11,003 nt of DNA from an uncultured Gammaproteobacteria bacterium (lineage in GTDB: Bacteria; Pseudomonadota; Gammaproteobacteria; Acidiferrobacterales; CAJVXG01), in NCBI GenBank assembly GCA_913009215.1, contig CAJVXG010000040.1, forward strand, positions 1 through 11,003, given 5' to 3'. The notes beneath the pieces were generated by a model, which ran no database searches, was not told the DNA's origin, and saw only the letters and a list, made by a program, of their open reading frames with translations. The first letter of the stretch is position 1. Each line of letters opens with the position of its first letter. A program made the translations under genes and the position numbers. Positions 1 to 7,693 of this stretch are shown one piece after another.

Positions 1-157
1 TGTCGCCATTCCCGGTTACGGAGAACACCAGCTCATCACAATAATCCAGGAACTGGAACGCGGTCTGTAGCAAATGGAAACCATCCTTACGACGCCCCGT
101 AACATGCAAAAACAGATTGATCTTGGCTGGCGCTGGCCAGACTTTTGCATGCACCAT
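1..157 (-). CDS. ispE: 4-diphosphocytidyl-2-C-methyl-D-erythritol kinase, N-terminal part (IspE)
   Basis: GHMP-family kinase that phosphorylates CDP-methylerythritol with ATP in the cytoplasmic MEP route to isoprenoid precursors. Only the first 52 codons lie in the window and the gene runs off the left edge. The visible protein starts MVHAKVWPAPAKINLFLHVT and continues GRRKDGFHLLQTAFQFLDY. This matches the IspE N-terminus, whose hallmarks are the PAPAKxNLxLxV substrate-binding strand and the GRRxDGxHxLQTxFQ segment. The ATG at 157-155 shares its A with the lolB stop (TGATG), so the gene is the third cistron of the lbcA-lolB-ispE operon and is probably translationally coupled to lolB. The lolB-ispE pairing is a common gammaproteobacterial arrangement. 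Identification is firm despite truncation. Confidence 0.93.
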   Translation of the reverse strand, partial: MVHAKVWPAPAKINLFLHVTGRRKDGFHLLQTAFQFLDYCDELVFSVTGNGD

Positions 158-792
158 CAGAGCTTCCAGCGATTGATGACCAGACGCACCTGCAGCTCAT
201 GCCTGGTCTTGCGTGCATGCCCCTTTTTGGCCAGCATAATGGTGCGACTTAAATATATCTTGCGTGGCATGTCATACCCTGCCACACGTCGATACTCCAG
301 AAAGCGTATGTTCCAGCCAGACTGTTTGAGATAAGCCAGTCGCCCCCTGGCGTCCAGTCTATGGGTTTCCCTGCGCCCCGGTGCCGGTATCCCCAGCACC
401 CAGTAATTCATACCCTGCAGTGGCACACGCCAACCGATGATCCGGTACAGCAATCGTTGCGCATCAGGGGCACGATAGACATTCATTTTTTTATCGTAAA
501 GGGCGGCGCCTTTATGGTCCTGCTCCAGCCGGACATAACGTCGACCAAAGGGGCCGGTAAAATCGATTCTGTGTCGCAGGCGATTGCGTGTCCAGTGCAG
601 GGTTGCCCGGTAGGCCTCCTCATTATCGCGTATCGACATACGACCATTAATCTCCCAGCGTGTTACCGGCGTCAGCCTGGTCAGTCGTTTTTGCCACTCT
701 TGCTGTGCATCGATACTTGGTTGTTGCGAGGGAATGCTGGCACAACCACTTAACCACAGGCAGGCCAAGCACCAGCAGGTAAAATTTTTCAC
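157..792 (-). CDS. lolB: Outer-membrane lipoprotein insertion protein LolB
   Basis: LolB is the outer-membrane receptor that takes lipoproteins from the periplasmic chaperone LolA and inserts them in the outer membrane. The 211-residue product has a short lipoprotein signal with lipobox LSGC (Cys17), and the residue after Cys is Ala, so no inner-membrane retention signal. The body has the family's half-barrel features: WEINGRMSI near 46-54, a TGPFGRRYVRL loop at 79-89, and GxxVPLxGMNYWVLGIPAPG in the second half. The loop position that holds Leu68 in mature E. coli LolB is Phe82 here. The start is a GTG at 792-790 that shares its G with the upstream TAG stop (TAGTG); the Shine-Dalgarno is weak, so coupling to lbcA translation is likely. 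Length fits the family (about 200). It is followed by ispE with another one-base overlap. Confidence 0.93.
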   Translation of the reverse strand: MKNFTCWCLACLWLSGCASIPSQQPSIDAQQEWQKRLTRLTPVTRWEINGRMSIRDNEEAYRATLHWTRNRLRHRIDFTGPFGRRYVRLEQDHKGAALYDKKMNVYRAPDAQRLLYRIIGWRVPLQGMNYWVLGIPAPGRRETHRLDARGRLAYLKQSGWNIRFLEYRRVAGYDMPRKIYLSRTIMLAKKGHARKTRHELQVRLVINRWKL

Positions 793-2522
793 TATTTATA
801 TTTCTTTATGGTGTCCAGCAAGGCATCGTTATTGGGCGTGCTTCTCAGGGCCTTCTTCCACACCGACCTGGCCTCCCCGCGCTTACCCTGGTGCCACAGG
901 ATCTCACCCAGGTGAGCCGAAATCTCGGCATCGGCACGGATGGACAGGGCCTTGCGCAAGTATTGAATCGCCTCTTTGATTTTACCCAGGCGATAATGTA
1001 CCCAACCCATACTGTCGAGAATAAAAGGATCGTTTGGACGCAAAACCATGGCGCGCTGGATCAGCTTCAGTGCCTCCTGATAGCGATTGGTCTTGTCGGC
1101 CAGAGTGTAGCCCAGCGCATTCAGGGCATGTGCATTATCGGGATCCTGTTTCAAAATCTCGCGAATATCACGCTCATGAATATCCAGCTTGTCCAGTCTT
1201 TCAGCCACCAACGCACGTGCATACAACAGCTCCTTGTTCTTAGGTAACAGCTTTAGTGCTGACGTCAATACCTTCAAGGCCTCTTTGAATTTCTTCTCAC
1301 TGCGCAGTATTTGCTCTTCGGCCAATACCAGCTTGATACGCTCCTGATCGCTACCGGGCTTAATGCTGTGTAAGTGGCTGCGTGCAGCAATCAGGTTACC
1401 CTGCTTCGCCAGCATAACCCCGTAGCGAACCTGGGCCTCGAACACATAACGGGTATCGCGCACCTTGCTGTACCATTTGGCGGCCAGGGCAAAATGGTCT
1501 TGTCGCTCAGCGACCTGCCCCAGATACAACCTGGCCTGGTCGTTATCCGGACTGACCTCCAGAGTCATTAATAAATATTTCTCAGCCTGGGTAAAGTTGC
1601 TGACCTGGATGGATAACAGGCCGGTCGCAAACACCGAGCGCTTGTAGAGCAGGGATTTTAGATTGGAGACTCGCCTGACCACCGCCTTGAATTGTTTCAG
1701 TGCCTTTTCCCATTGCTTGATGTCTACCAGGTATCGAGCATAATTTTCCCTCAAGCGGCTGGCGCCGGGATTGTCAGATAGCGCCTGCTCAAAAAATTTC
1801 TGGATCCTGACCGGATCCTTTTTTGAGATCAGTATGCGCGCCTTGAACAAGGTCGCCTCGTGCCATTTTGGCCGTATCTTGAGCGCCTGATTAATCGCAA
1901 CCAGACTGGCATCAAGATCGCCGACCCGCACCGCGAGATGCGCCAGGGCGTATTGTGCTCCGGCTTCTTTAGGGTAAGCCTGCACCAATGCCCGCATGAT
2001 CTTGAGTCCGGATTTGCGGTTGCGACGATGCCCCAGAACTGCGGCAATACGAATAAAGCGCTGCTTCAGTATATTTTTATCGGTTGATATCTGAAGAACC
2101 TTCCTGAAGTGTTTGATGGATGCCTCAACATTATTGGTCTCCAGCATCACCATGCCCAGGGCCGAATGGGCTTCGGCACTTTCAGGACGTAATGTCACCC
2201 ATAGCGCGGCATTACGTCCGGCCTCGGCATAACGCTTGGCATAAATGGCGGCCAGCGTCGCACGCTCGGCCAATCTTGGATCCCGGGTCTTTTCCGCAGC
2301 ACTGGTCAGGGCCGTGACAGAAATGGCAAGGTGGCCACGATAGCCTGCAATCTCACCAAGCAGAATGTCGTACAAAATCTTCCCGGTGAGTTCAACATTG
2401 GGTAAGACAGGTTTATCCGGCTTGTTAACCGGTTTGGCGACAGAGGCGGTTTGTTGACTGGTAACACAACCGGCCATAAATACGACAAAAAGCAACAGCA
2501 GGGTCCGACTTCGATTAAACAT
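792..2522 (-). CDS. lbcA: TPR-repeat lipoprotein, LbcA-like
   Basis: Lipoprotein of 576 residues made almost wholly of tetratricopeptide repeats. The signal peptide has lipobox MAGC (Cys19) followed by Val, which predicts an outer-membrane destination facing the periplasm. TPR signatures run to the C-terminus, for example AHSALGMVMLETNNVEASIK, AQYALAHLAVRVGDLDASL, AHALNALGYTLADKTNRYQE and ILDSMGWVHYRLGKIKEAIQ; the last three repeats are the most regular. A TPR lipoprotein of this size directly upstream of lolB-ispE and divergent from hemA is the setting of Pseudomonas aeruginosa PA4667 (LbcA), which assembles the CtpA protease that degrades peptidoglycan hydrolases. The same role here is inferred from synteny and architecture; no ctpA is in the window. 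The ORF is open to a GTG at 2531, but ATG 2522 is chosen because GAGGAAG (2537-2531) lies 8 nt before it. The TAG stop overlaps the lolB GTG. Confidence 0.75.
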   Translation of the reverse strand: MFNRSRTLLLLFVVFMAGCVTSQQTASVAKPVNKPDKPVLPNVELTGKILYDILLGEIAGYRGHLAISVTALTSAAEKTRDPRLAERATLAAIYAKRYAEAGRNAALWVTLRPESAEAHSALGMVMLETNNVEASIKHFRKVLQISTDKNILKQRFIRIAAVLGHRRNRKSGLKIMRALVQAYPKEAGAQYALAHLAVRVGDLDASLVAINQALKIRPKWHEATLFKARILISKKDPVRIQKFFEQALSDNPGASRLRENYARYLVDIKQWEKALKQFKAVVRRVSNLKSLLYKRSVFATGLLSIQVSNFTQAEKYLLMTLEVSPDNDQARLYLGQVAERQDHFALAAKWYSKVRDTRYVFEAQVRYGVMLAKQGNLIAARSHLHSIKPGSDQERIKLVLAEEQILRSEKKFKEALKVLTSALKLLPKNKELLYARALVAERLDKLDIHERDIREILKQDPDNAHALNALGYTLADKTNRYQEALKLIQRAMVLRPNDPFILDSMGWVHYRLGKIKEAIQYLRKALSIRADAEISAHLGEILWHQGKRGEARSVWKKALRSTPNNDALLDTIKKYK

Positions 2523-2530
2523 ACACACCA

Positions 2531-2537
2531 CTTCCTC
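2531..2537 (-). promoter_or_regulatory. Ribosome binding site deciding the lbcA start
   Basis: On the minus strand GAGGAAG is followed by 8 nt and then ATG at 2522. The upstream in-frame GTG codons at 2531 and 2528 overlap or nearly touch this motif and so cannot use it. This supports the shorter lipoprotein beginning MFNRSR. Confidence 0.65.
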
Positions 2538-2733
2538 TTATAAAACTCAACCTGGCTCCGGGTCTTACAAATCAATCTCAAAATAACCTTATATATGGAC
2601 TACAATTGCATCGGCTTGTTCCCTTGCGATACACCATCTATCTATAAACGGGGCCGAACCCAAAAAAGGTTACAACTTGCTGTCCAGCCTGATCTATGGT
2701 TGGTTACATGGTATCACAGGCTATGGAGGCCCT

Positions 2734-4443
2734 ATGAACTCTTTGTTTTTGCTTCTGATCGCCGGCATTATCTTCGTGTTTGGCTATCGTTTCTTCGCTA
2801 AATTGCTGTCCATATGGGTTTTCCGCCTTGACCCCAAGTATAGTACAACAGCGGAGGCCGAGAGCGACCCGGAATACGGTAGCAGCCCAACCCCGATTCT
2901 TTTTGCCCAGCATGTCGCCGCCCTGGCCGCCGTCAGTACCGTACTCGGCAGTGCCATGGCCATTATCTGGGGCTGGGTGCCGGCCTTTTTGATGGTGGTG
3001 GTCGCCAGCGCTGTTGCCGGCGGCACCTTTGGTATCGGCAGCCTGTGGATATCCTTCCGGCACCAATGGCACGGGCCGGCCCACTTGTCCGGCGTCCTGT
3101 TTGGCCCACGTGTACGTAATCTACTCTATCTGTTGTTCTTTAGTTTCCTGCTGATTCTGAGCGTCATCGCCGTCAATCTTCTGGCAAGCCTGCTATCGAG
3201 TTACCCGACCATGGTCATTCCGTTCTGGCTACAAATACCGGTGGCGCTGATACTGGCTATGAGCCTGAAGACACAATCCATGAAACATATCCTTGGCAGC
3301 AGCATAGCGGCCATACTTTTTATTGCTCTCTGTAGCTGGTTTTTTGACCATACCACGGTGGCCATCGGCGGAACCCTGGACCTGAACATTGCCGGTCGCA
3401 GCTGGCTCTCCGCCAGCAGCCACCTGATATGGGCCGGAGTTATTCTGATAGCCATTTATTTCGCAGTAAAACTGCCCATGGACAAACTAATGCGCCCCCG
3501 GGGTTATCTGGCTGGCTTGCAGCTTGGCCTGTTGCTGTTGTTATTCCTGGCAGGGCTCGTTGTCACCCATCCCTCGCTGACCGCGCCCATGATTCATTAC
3601 CCCGAACAGGGACCCGAAATCCTGCCCTGGATTTTTATCAGTATCACCGGTGGCGCCCTGTCCGGTTTCCATCTGTTACTGGCCAGCGGACAGACAGCGA
3701 GACAAATACGAAAAGAAAGCGACGCCAAACTGATCGGTTTTGGTGGCGCCCTGGTCGATGCCCTGGTCGCACTCAGCGCCATTATCATTTTTGCCAGCGG
3801 GTTTCCGGACCTGCCGGCATGGAACAATTTCTATCAATCCTGGGAGCATATCCAGAATCTGCCTGTGCTGCTGCAAGGTTACATCAATGGTGTCGCCACC
3901 TTGCTCACCCACCTGGGACTCTCGGCATATACGGCGCGTACACTACTGGCCGTTATAATTGGCGCCCTTTTGCTGACGGCGCTGGAATCAGGGCTGCGCC
4001 TGCAAAAACAAATACTGGGCGAACTCGGCGAAAATTACGGCCTGGCCTGGCTCAAAGACGACAAAAAAACCATCAGGATGCTACTGGTATTATTGGCCCT
4101 GGCCGTCATTGCCTCCCGATTCCTGGACCAGAATAGCGGATTCTGGCCCTGGTTTGGCTTGTTCAATATTATTGTTACCGGCATTGGTTTTCTGTTAATC
4201 ACGACGGTACTCAATGGCTTCCATCGAGCCCTTGGATTCACGCTGATTCCGTTTATGCTGCTGTTGTTGATCGGGAACTGGGCACTGATTGAACAATCCC
4301 TGCTCTGGTGGGGACAAAATCGCTGGGTTTTATTCACTGGCGGCATGTTACTATTTATTATCGAGATATGGGTTATATTTGAAACATTCCCGGTAATTCG
4401 TGCGTTGACGATGAAGCTGATGAGGCCAAACCGGACGAATTAG
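2734..4443 (+). CDS. Divergent CstA-family membrane protein (carbon starvation protein A-like)
   Basis: Polytopic inner-membrane protein of 569 residues, with roughly 14 or more hydrophobic segments. CstA proteins take up pyruvate or peptides under carbon limitation; the substrate here is unknown. Family hallmarks are LPWIFISITGGALSGFHLLL near 298-316, followed by ASGQTARQI, SDAKLIGFGGALVDALVAL near 329-347, a RLQKQILGELG segment at 422-432, and FWPWFGLFN at 470-478. The N-terminus (FGYRFFAKLLSIWVFRLDP) is also typical. However, the signature usually written GHHFAAIAGAGPxxGP is AQHVAALAAVSTVLGSA here (58-74), and the usual FGxxNQ is FGLFNI, so the protein is a divergent branch. ATG 2734 has TGGAGG 4 nt upstream and gives the usual CstA start; the frame is also open to a TTG at 2677 preceded by AAGG. 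It is divergent from lbcA across about 210 bp and ends 54 nt before hemA, with no terminator seen, so co-transcription with hemA is possible. Confidence 0.82.
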   Translation: MNSLFLLLIAGIIFVFGYRFFAKLLSIWVFRLDPKYSTTAEAESDPEYGSSPTPILFAQHVAALAAVSTVLGSAMAIIWGWVPAFLMVVVASAVAGGTFGIGSLWISFRHQWHGPAHLSGVLFGPRVRNLLYLLFFSFLLILSVIAVNLLASLLSSYPTMVIPFWLQIPVALILAMSLKTQSMKHILGSSIAAILFIALCSWFFDHTTVAIGGTLDLNIAGRSWLSASSHLIWAGVILIAIYFAVKLPMDKLMRPRGYLAGLQLGLLLLLFLAGLVVTHPSLTAPMIHYPEQGPEILPWIFISITGGALSGFHLLLASGQTARQIRKESDAKLIGFGGALVDALVALSAIIIFASGFPDLPAWNNFYQSWEHIQNLPVLLQGYINGVATLLTHLGLSAYTARTLLAVIIGALLLTALESGLRLQKQILGELGENYGLAWLKDDKKTIRMLLVLLALAVIASRFLDQNSGFWPWFGLFNIIVTGIGFLLITTVLNGFHRALGFTLIPFMLLLLIGNWALIEQSLLWWGQNRWVLFTGGMLLFIIEIWVIFETFPVIRALTMKLMRPNRTN

Positions 4444-4497
4444 ACAGTTATACTTACAGTAGTTACGGACAAACCCTCAGTAATGTTTGACAGAAAT

Positions 4498-5754
4498 ATG
4501 CATTTGCTCGCATTCGGCATAAACCACAAAACCGCCCCGGTGGAGATCCGGGAACAGGCCGCCTTTGCACCGGAAAATCTGGCCAAGGCCCTGGGTAGTT
4601 TGACGAATTCCGGTGCTGCCGACGAGGTCGCCATCCTGTCTACCTGTAACCGTACTGAACTCTATTGTGGCTTCGAAAAGGCCAATGCAGACCATGTGTT
4701 TGACTGGTTTTGCGATTACCACAAGCTCGGGCCCAAGGATGTGGCGCCCTATGTCTACAAGCACCCGGATCATGCCGCCGTCAAACACGCCTTCCGTGTC
4801 GCCTCTGGCCTGGATTCCATGGTGCTGGGCGAACCGCAGATCCTGGGGCAAATGAAAGACGCCTTTAACCTGGCCCATAGCGCCGGCACCACCGGTAAGG
4901 TGCTGAACCAGCTATTCCAGAGAAGCTTCTCGGTTGCCAAGCAGGTACGTACCGACACCGCCATTGGCGCCAATGCCGTATCGGTGGCCTACGCCGCTGT
5001 TAGTTTGGCCAAACAAATCTTTTCAGACTTGTCACAACACTCGGTATTGCTGATCGGAGCCGGTGAGACCATCGAGCTATGCGCACAGCACTTACGCGAA
5101 CAAGGTGTGCATAATATGATCGTGGCCAACCGCACCATTGCCAGAGCCGAGATTCTGGCCAACGCCTTCCAGGCCGAAGCCATCGCCCTGGCCGATATGC
5201 CGGACCGACTGGTCGATGCCGATATCGTCATCTCATCCACGGCCAGCCAGTTGCCTATTCTGGGCAAGGGCGCCATAGAACGCGCTTTAAAGAAACGCAA
5301 ACACCGGCCCATGTTCCTGCTGGATATTGCGGTACCACGCGATATCGAGGCCGAGGTCGGTGAACTGTCCGACGTCTACCTGTATACGGTTGATGATCTC
5401 AAGGAAGTGGTTGCCGAGAATGTACAATCCCGCAAGGAAGCAGCCGTAGAGGCCGAGCATATTATTGACCTGCAGGTAGTGAGTTTCATGCTGTGGATCC
5501 AGTCACTGGAACAGGTCCCTGCCATTATTGCCCTGCGGGAATCGGCCGACAAATTACGCCATGCCGAGGTCGAACGGGCGCAACGGCTGTTGAAAAGTGG
5601 CGCCGACCCGGAACAGGTCATACAACAGCTGGGCCGATCACTGACCAATAAATTAACCCATACCCCTACCTCCGTCCTGAAACGGGCCAATCTTGATGGC
5701 AACCTTGATTTACTGGCCGCGGCACGCAAGCTATTCAAGCTCAAGGAAAAATAA
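4498..5754 (+). CDS. hemA: Glutamyl-tRNA reductase
   Basis: Reduces glutamyl-tRNA(Glu) to glutamate-1-semialdehyde with NADPH, the first committed step of tetrapyrrole synthesis in the C5 pathway. With the ATG at 4498 the protein is 418 residues, the same as E. coli HemA, and begins MHLLAFGINHKTAP, the family N-terminus. The catalytic cysteine is Cys50 in STCNRTELY. The substrate-binding segment reads VASGLDSMVLGEPQILGQMK (101-120). The NADPH-binding strand is VLLIGAGETIELCAQHL near 183-199, followed by the C-terminal dimerization helices. The frame is open to an ATG at 4483, but the extra five residues (MFDRN) are not expected in the family; neither start has a good Shine-Dalgarno. The gene leads the hemA-prfA-prmC cluster, and only 3 nt separate its stop from prfA. 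Confidence 0.97.
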   Translation: MHLLAFGINHKTAPVEIREQAAFAPENLAKALGSLTNSGAADEVAILSTCNRTELYCGFEKANADHVFDWFCDYHKLGPKDVAPYVYKHPDHAAVKHAFRVASGLDSMVLGEPQILGQMKDAFNLAHSAGTTGKVLNQLFQRSFSVAKQVRTDTAIGANAVSVAYAAVSLAKQIFSDLSQHSVLLIGAGETIELCAQHLREQGVHNMIVANRTIARAEILANAFQAEAIALADMPDRLVDADIVISSTASQLPILGKGAIERALKKRKHRPMFLLDIAVPRDIEAEVGELSDVYLYTVDDLKEVVAENVQSRKEAAVEAEHIIDLQVVSFMLWIQSLEQVPAIIALRESADKLRHAEVERAQRLLKSGADPEQVIQQLGRSLTNKLTHTPTSVLKRANLDGNLDLLAAARKLFKLKEK

Positions 5755-5757
5755 ATC

Positions 5758-6840
5758 ATGGAAAAGTCTATCCACGCCAAGTTGGACACCCTGGTCCAAC
5801 GGCATGAAGAATTGGGTGCGTTGCTATCAGAACAGGATATCATCAGTGACCAGAATCGCTTCCGTAAACTCTCTATCGAATTCTCGGAAATCGAACCGGT
5901 AGTTCACCAATACCAGAATTATTGCCAGACGCAAGAAGACCTGGTCGCGGCACAATCCATGGTCAAGGACCCGGATGAAAGCATCCGGGAAATGGCGCAG
6001 GATGAAATCCAGCGTATTCAGGGCGATATAGAGGTAGCGGAAAAAGAATTACAAAAGTTGTTATTGCCGAAGGACCCGAACGATACGCGCAACATTTTCC
6101 TGGAAATCCGTGCCGGTACCGGCGGCCAGGAAGCAGCACTATTTGCTGCCGACCTGTTTCGCATGTACAGCCGCTATGCCGAACAACAGCAATGGAAAAT
6201 CGAGATTATCAGCAGCAGCGAAAGCGACCTTGGTGGTTATAAAGAAATTATAGTCCGCATTATTGGCAAAGGGGTCCACTCCCGTCTGAAGTTTGAATCC
6301 GGGGTCCATCGGGTGCAGCGTGTGCCGCAAACCGAAACCCAGGGCCGCATCCATACCTCGGCCTGCACTATTGCTGTTTTACCGGAGGCCGACGAGGTCG
6401 ACGACATTGACATCAATCCGGCCGACCTCAAGGTCGACACCTATCGCGCCTCCGGTGCGGGTGGCCAACATGTCAACAAGACCGATTCGGCGGTACGCAT
6501 CACCCATATCCCCACCGGAGTTGTTGTCGAATGTCAGGATGAGCGCTCACAACATAAAAACAGGGCGCGCGCCATGTCGATCCTGCGATCTCGCATGCTG
6601 AATGCGGAGCGGGAAAGACAGCAATCTGAAGAGGCCTCTGTGAGGAAAAGTCTGGTGGGCAGTGGCGACCGCTCTGAGCGTATCCGCACCTACAATTACC
6701 CCCAGGGGCGCGTTACCGATCACCGTATCAACCTGACTCTGTATAAACTGGAACAGATCATGGAAGGCGACCTGGATGAAATCATCGAGGCCCTGGTCGC
6801 CACCGACCAGGCGGAACAATTGGCAGAACTCGGTGCCTGA
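5758..6840 (+). CDS. prfA: Peptide chain release factor 1 (RF1)
   Basis: Reads UAA and UAG stop codons in the ribosomal A site and triggers hydrolysis of peptidyl-tRNA. The 360-residue length is standard. The catalytic GGQ is at 235-237 in SGAGGQHVNKTDSAVRITH, the target of PrmC methylation, and ECQDERSQHKN follows it. The stop-codon recognition tripeptide (PxT; PAT in E. coli) is PQT at 190-192, within VQRVPQTETQGRIHTSA, which is RF1-specific context rather than the SPF of RF2. A second GGQ at 122-124 (AGTGGQEAALFAADLF) replaces the GGD of E. coli RF1 in domain 1 and is not the catalytic one. The ATG follows the hemA stop by 3 nt, with AAGGA inside the hemA end as a possible ribosome binding site. 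The 3' end overlaps prmC by 8 nt. Confidence 0.97.
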   Translation: MEKSIHAKLDTLVQRHEELGALLSEQDIISDQNRFRKLSIEFSEIEPVVHQYQNYCQTQEDLVAAQSMVKDPDESIREMAQDEIQRIQGDIEVAEKELQKLLLPKDPNDTRNIFLEIRAGTGGQEAALFAADLFRMYSRYAEQQQWKIEIISSSESDLGGYKEIIVRIIGKGVHSRLKFESGVHRVQRVPQTETQGRIHTSACTIAVLPEADEVDDIDINPADLKVDTYRASGAGGQHVNKTDSAVRITHIPTGVVVECQDERSQHKNRARAMSILRSRMLNAERERQQSEEASVRKSLVGSGDRSERIRTYNYPQGRVTDHRINLTLYKLEQIMEGDLDEIIEALVATDQAEQLAELGA

Positions 6841-7693
6841 TCAAAACACCCCACCCACCATTCGCCAGGCGCGGGAACAGGCGATCAAAGAACTAAGCGG
6901 CAGGGACAGCGCCACCATTGATGCCGAAGTCCTGCTCATGCACTGCTGTACCATAGACCGCGGCAACCTCTGGACACAAGAACAACAGCCTCTCACCGCG
7001 GAACAATATGATAAATTCCAACAATTACTACAACTGCGGCATCAAGGCTATCCTATTGCCCACTTAACGGGGGAAAAAGAATTCTGGTCCTTGCCGTTCG
7101 CCATATCGCCCAACTCGTTGATACCCAGACCGGAAACCGAACTGCTGGTGGAGCAAGCCCTGCTACGCATAGCGGAAACCAGCGTGTTGTCTATTGCTGA
7201 TCTCGGCACCGGTTGTGGCAATATTGCCGCTGCCATTGGCCACGAAAGGCCGGACAGCAAAATTATTGCCACCGACATTGATGCCGATACCTTGTCAGTG
7301 GCCAGACAAAATTTTGAAAACCTCGGGCTTATGAACATTGGCTGTCTGCCAGGCTCCTGGTGTGAACCACTGGGCAAGCGGCGCTTTAATATCATTGTCA
7401 GCAATCCACCCTACATCGCTGCCGGCGACCCCCACCTGCATCAGGGTGATGTCGCCCATGAACCAGGACTGGCATTGATAGCGGGGTCGGATGGTTTGTC
7501 GGCCATACGCGTCATCATTGAACAGGCAAGACACCACCTTGAGCCGGGTGGCTGGCTATTGCTTGAGCATGGATTTGACCAGCAAGATAACGTTAGCCGA
7601 CTATTCCTGCAACAGGATTACATCAATATACAGTGTTACCGCGATTTATCCGGCCACCCGCGCGTTACCGAAGGCCAGATAACAACAAACTAG
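6833..7693 (+). CDS. prmC: Release factor glutamine N5-methyltransferase (PrmC/HemK)
   Basis: SAM-dependent methyltransferase that modifies the glutamine of the GGQ motif in RF1 and RF2, so it acts on the product of the gene just upstream. From the GTG at 6833 the protein has 286 residues (E. coli: 277). The N-terminal helical RF-binding domain carries IAHLTGEKEFWSLPFAISPN and LIPRPETELLVEQAL, both typical. SAM motif I is DLGTGCGN at 123-130. The substrate-glutamine motif NPPY is at 191-194 in SNPPYIAAGDPHLHQGDV, and LLLEHGFDQ closes the Rossmann fold. The frame is open to an ATG at 6776 deep inside prfA, but the family N-terminus fits the GTG, which overlaps the prfA stop by 8 nt and suggests coupled translation. 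Its TAG stop lies in a CTAG shared with the opposing gene. Confidence 0.95.
   Translation: MPDQNTPPTIRQAREQAIKELSGRDSATIDAEVLLMHCCTIDRGNLWTQEQQPLTAEQYDKFQQLLQLRHQGYPIAHLTGEKEFWSLPFAISPNSLIPRPETELLVEQALLRIAETSVLSIADLGTGCGNIAAAIGHERPDSKIIATDIDADTLSVARQNFENLGLMNIGCLPGSWCEPLGKRRFNIIVSNPPYIAAGDPHLHQGDVAHEPGLALIAGSDGLSAIRVIIEQARHHLEPGGWLLLEHGFDQQDNVSRLFLQQDYINIQCYRDLSGHPRVTEGQITTN

Noticed and set aside
2523..2733. Promoter hexamers in the lbcA/cstA divergent intergenic region (TATAAA at 2643-2648, TACAAT at 2601-2606)
   Set aside because: Each lacks a credible -35 at 16-18 bp on its strand. The region must hold promoters for both directions, but I cannot place them with confidence.
3429..4136. 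Long plus-strand ORF of 235 codons overlapping the CstA-like gene in another frame
   Set aside because: The translation is low-complexity and rich in Arg, Pro and Trp with no family pattern, as expected from an alternative frame of a GC-balanced membrane-protein gene; the CstA frame accounts for the sequence.
5376..5843. Minus-strand ORF of 155 codons opposite the hemA end and prfA start
   Set aside because: Ser/Arg/Cys-rich antisense shadow spanning two conserved genes, with no ribosome site and no recognisable domain.
6121..6129. Second GGQ tripeptide in RF1 (residues 122-124)
   Set aside because: It occurs in AGTGGQEAALFA of domain 1, where E. coli has GGD. The catalytic GGQ is the one at 235-237 in SGAGGQHVN, so this is a simple substitution in a non-catalytic segment.
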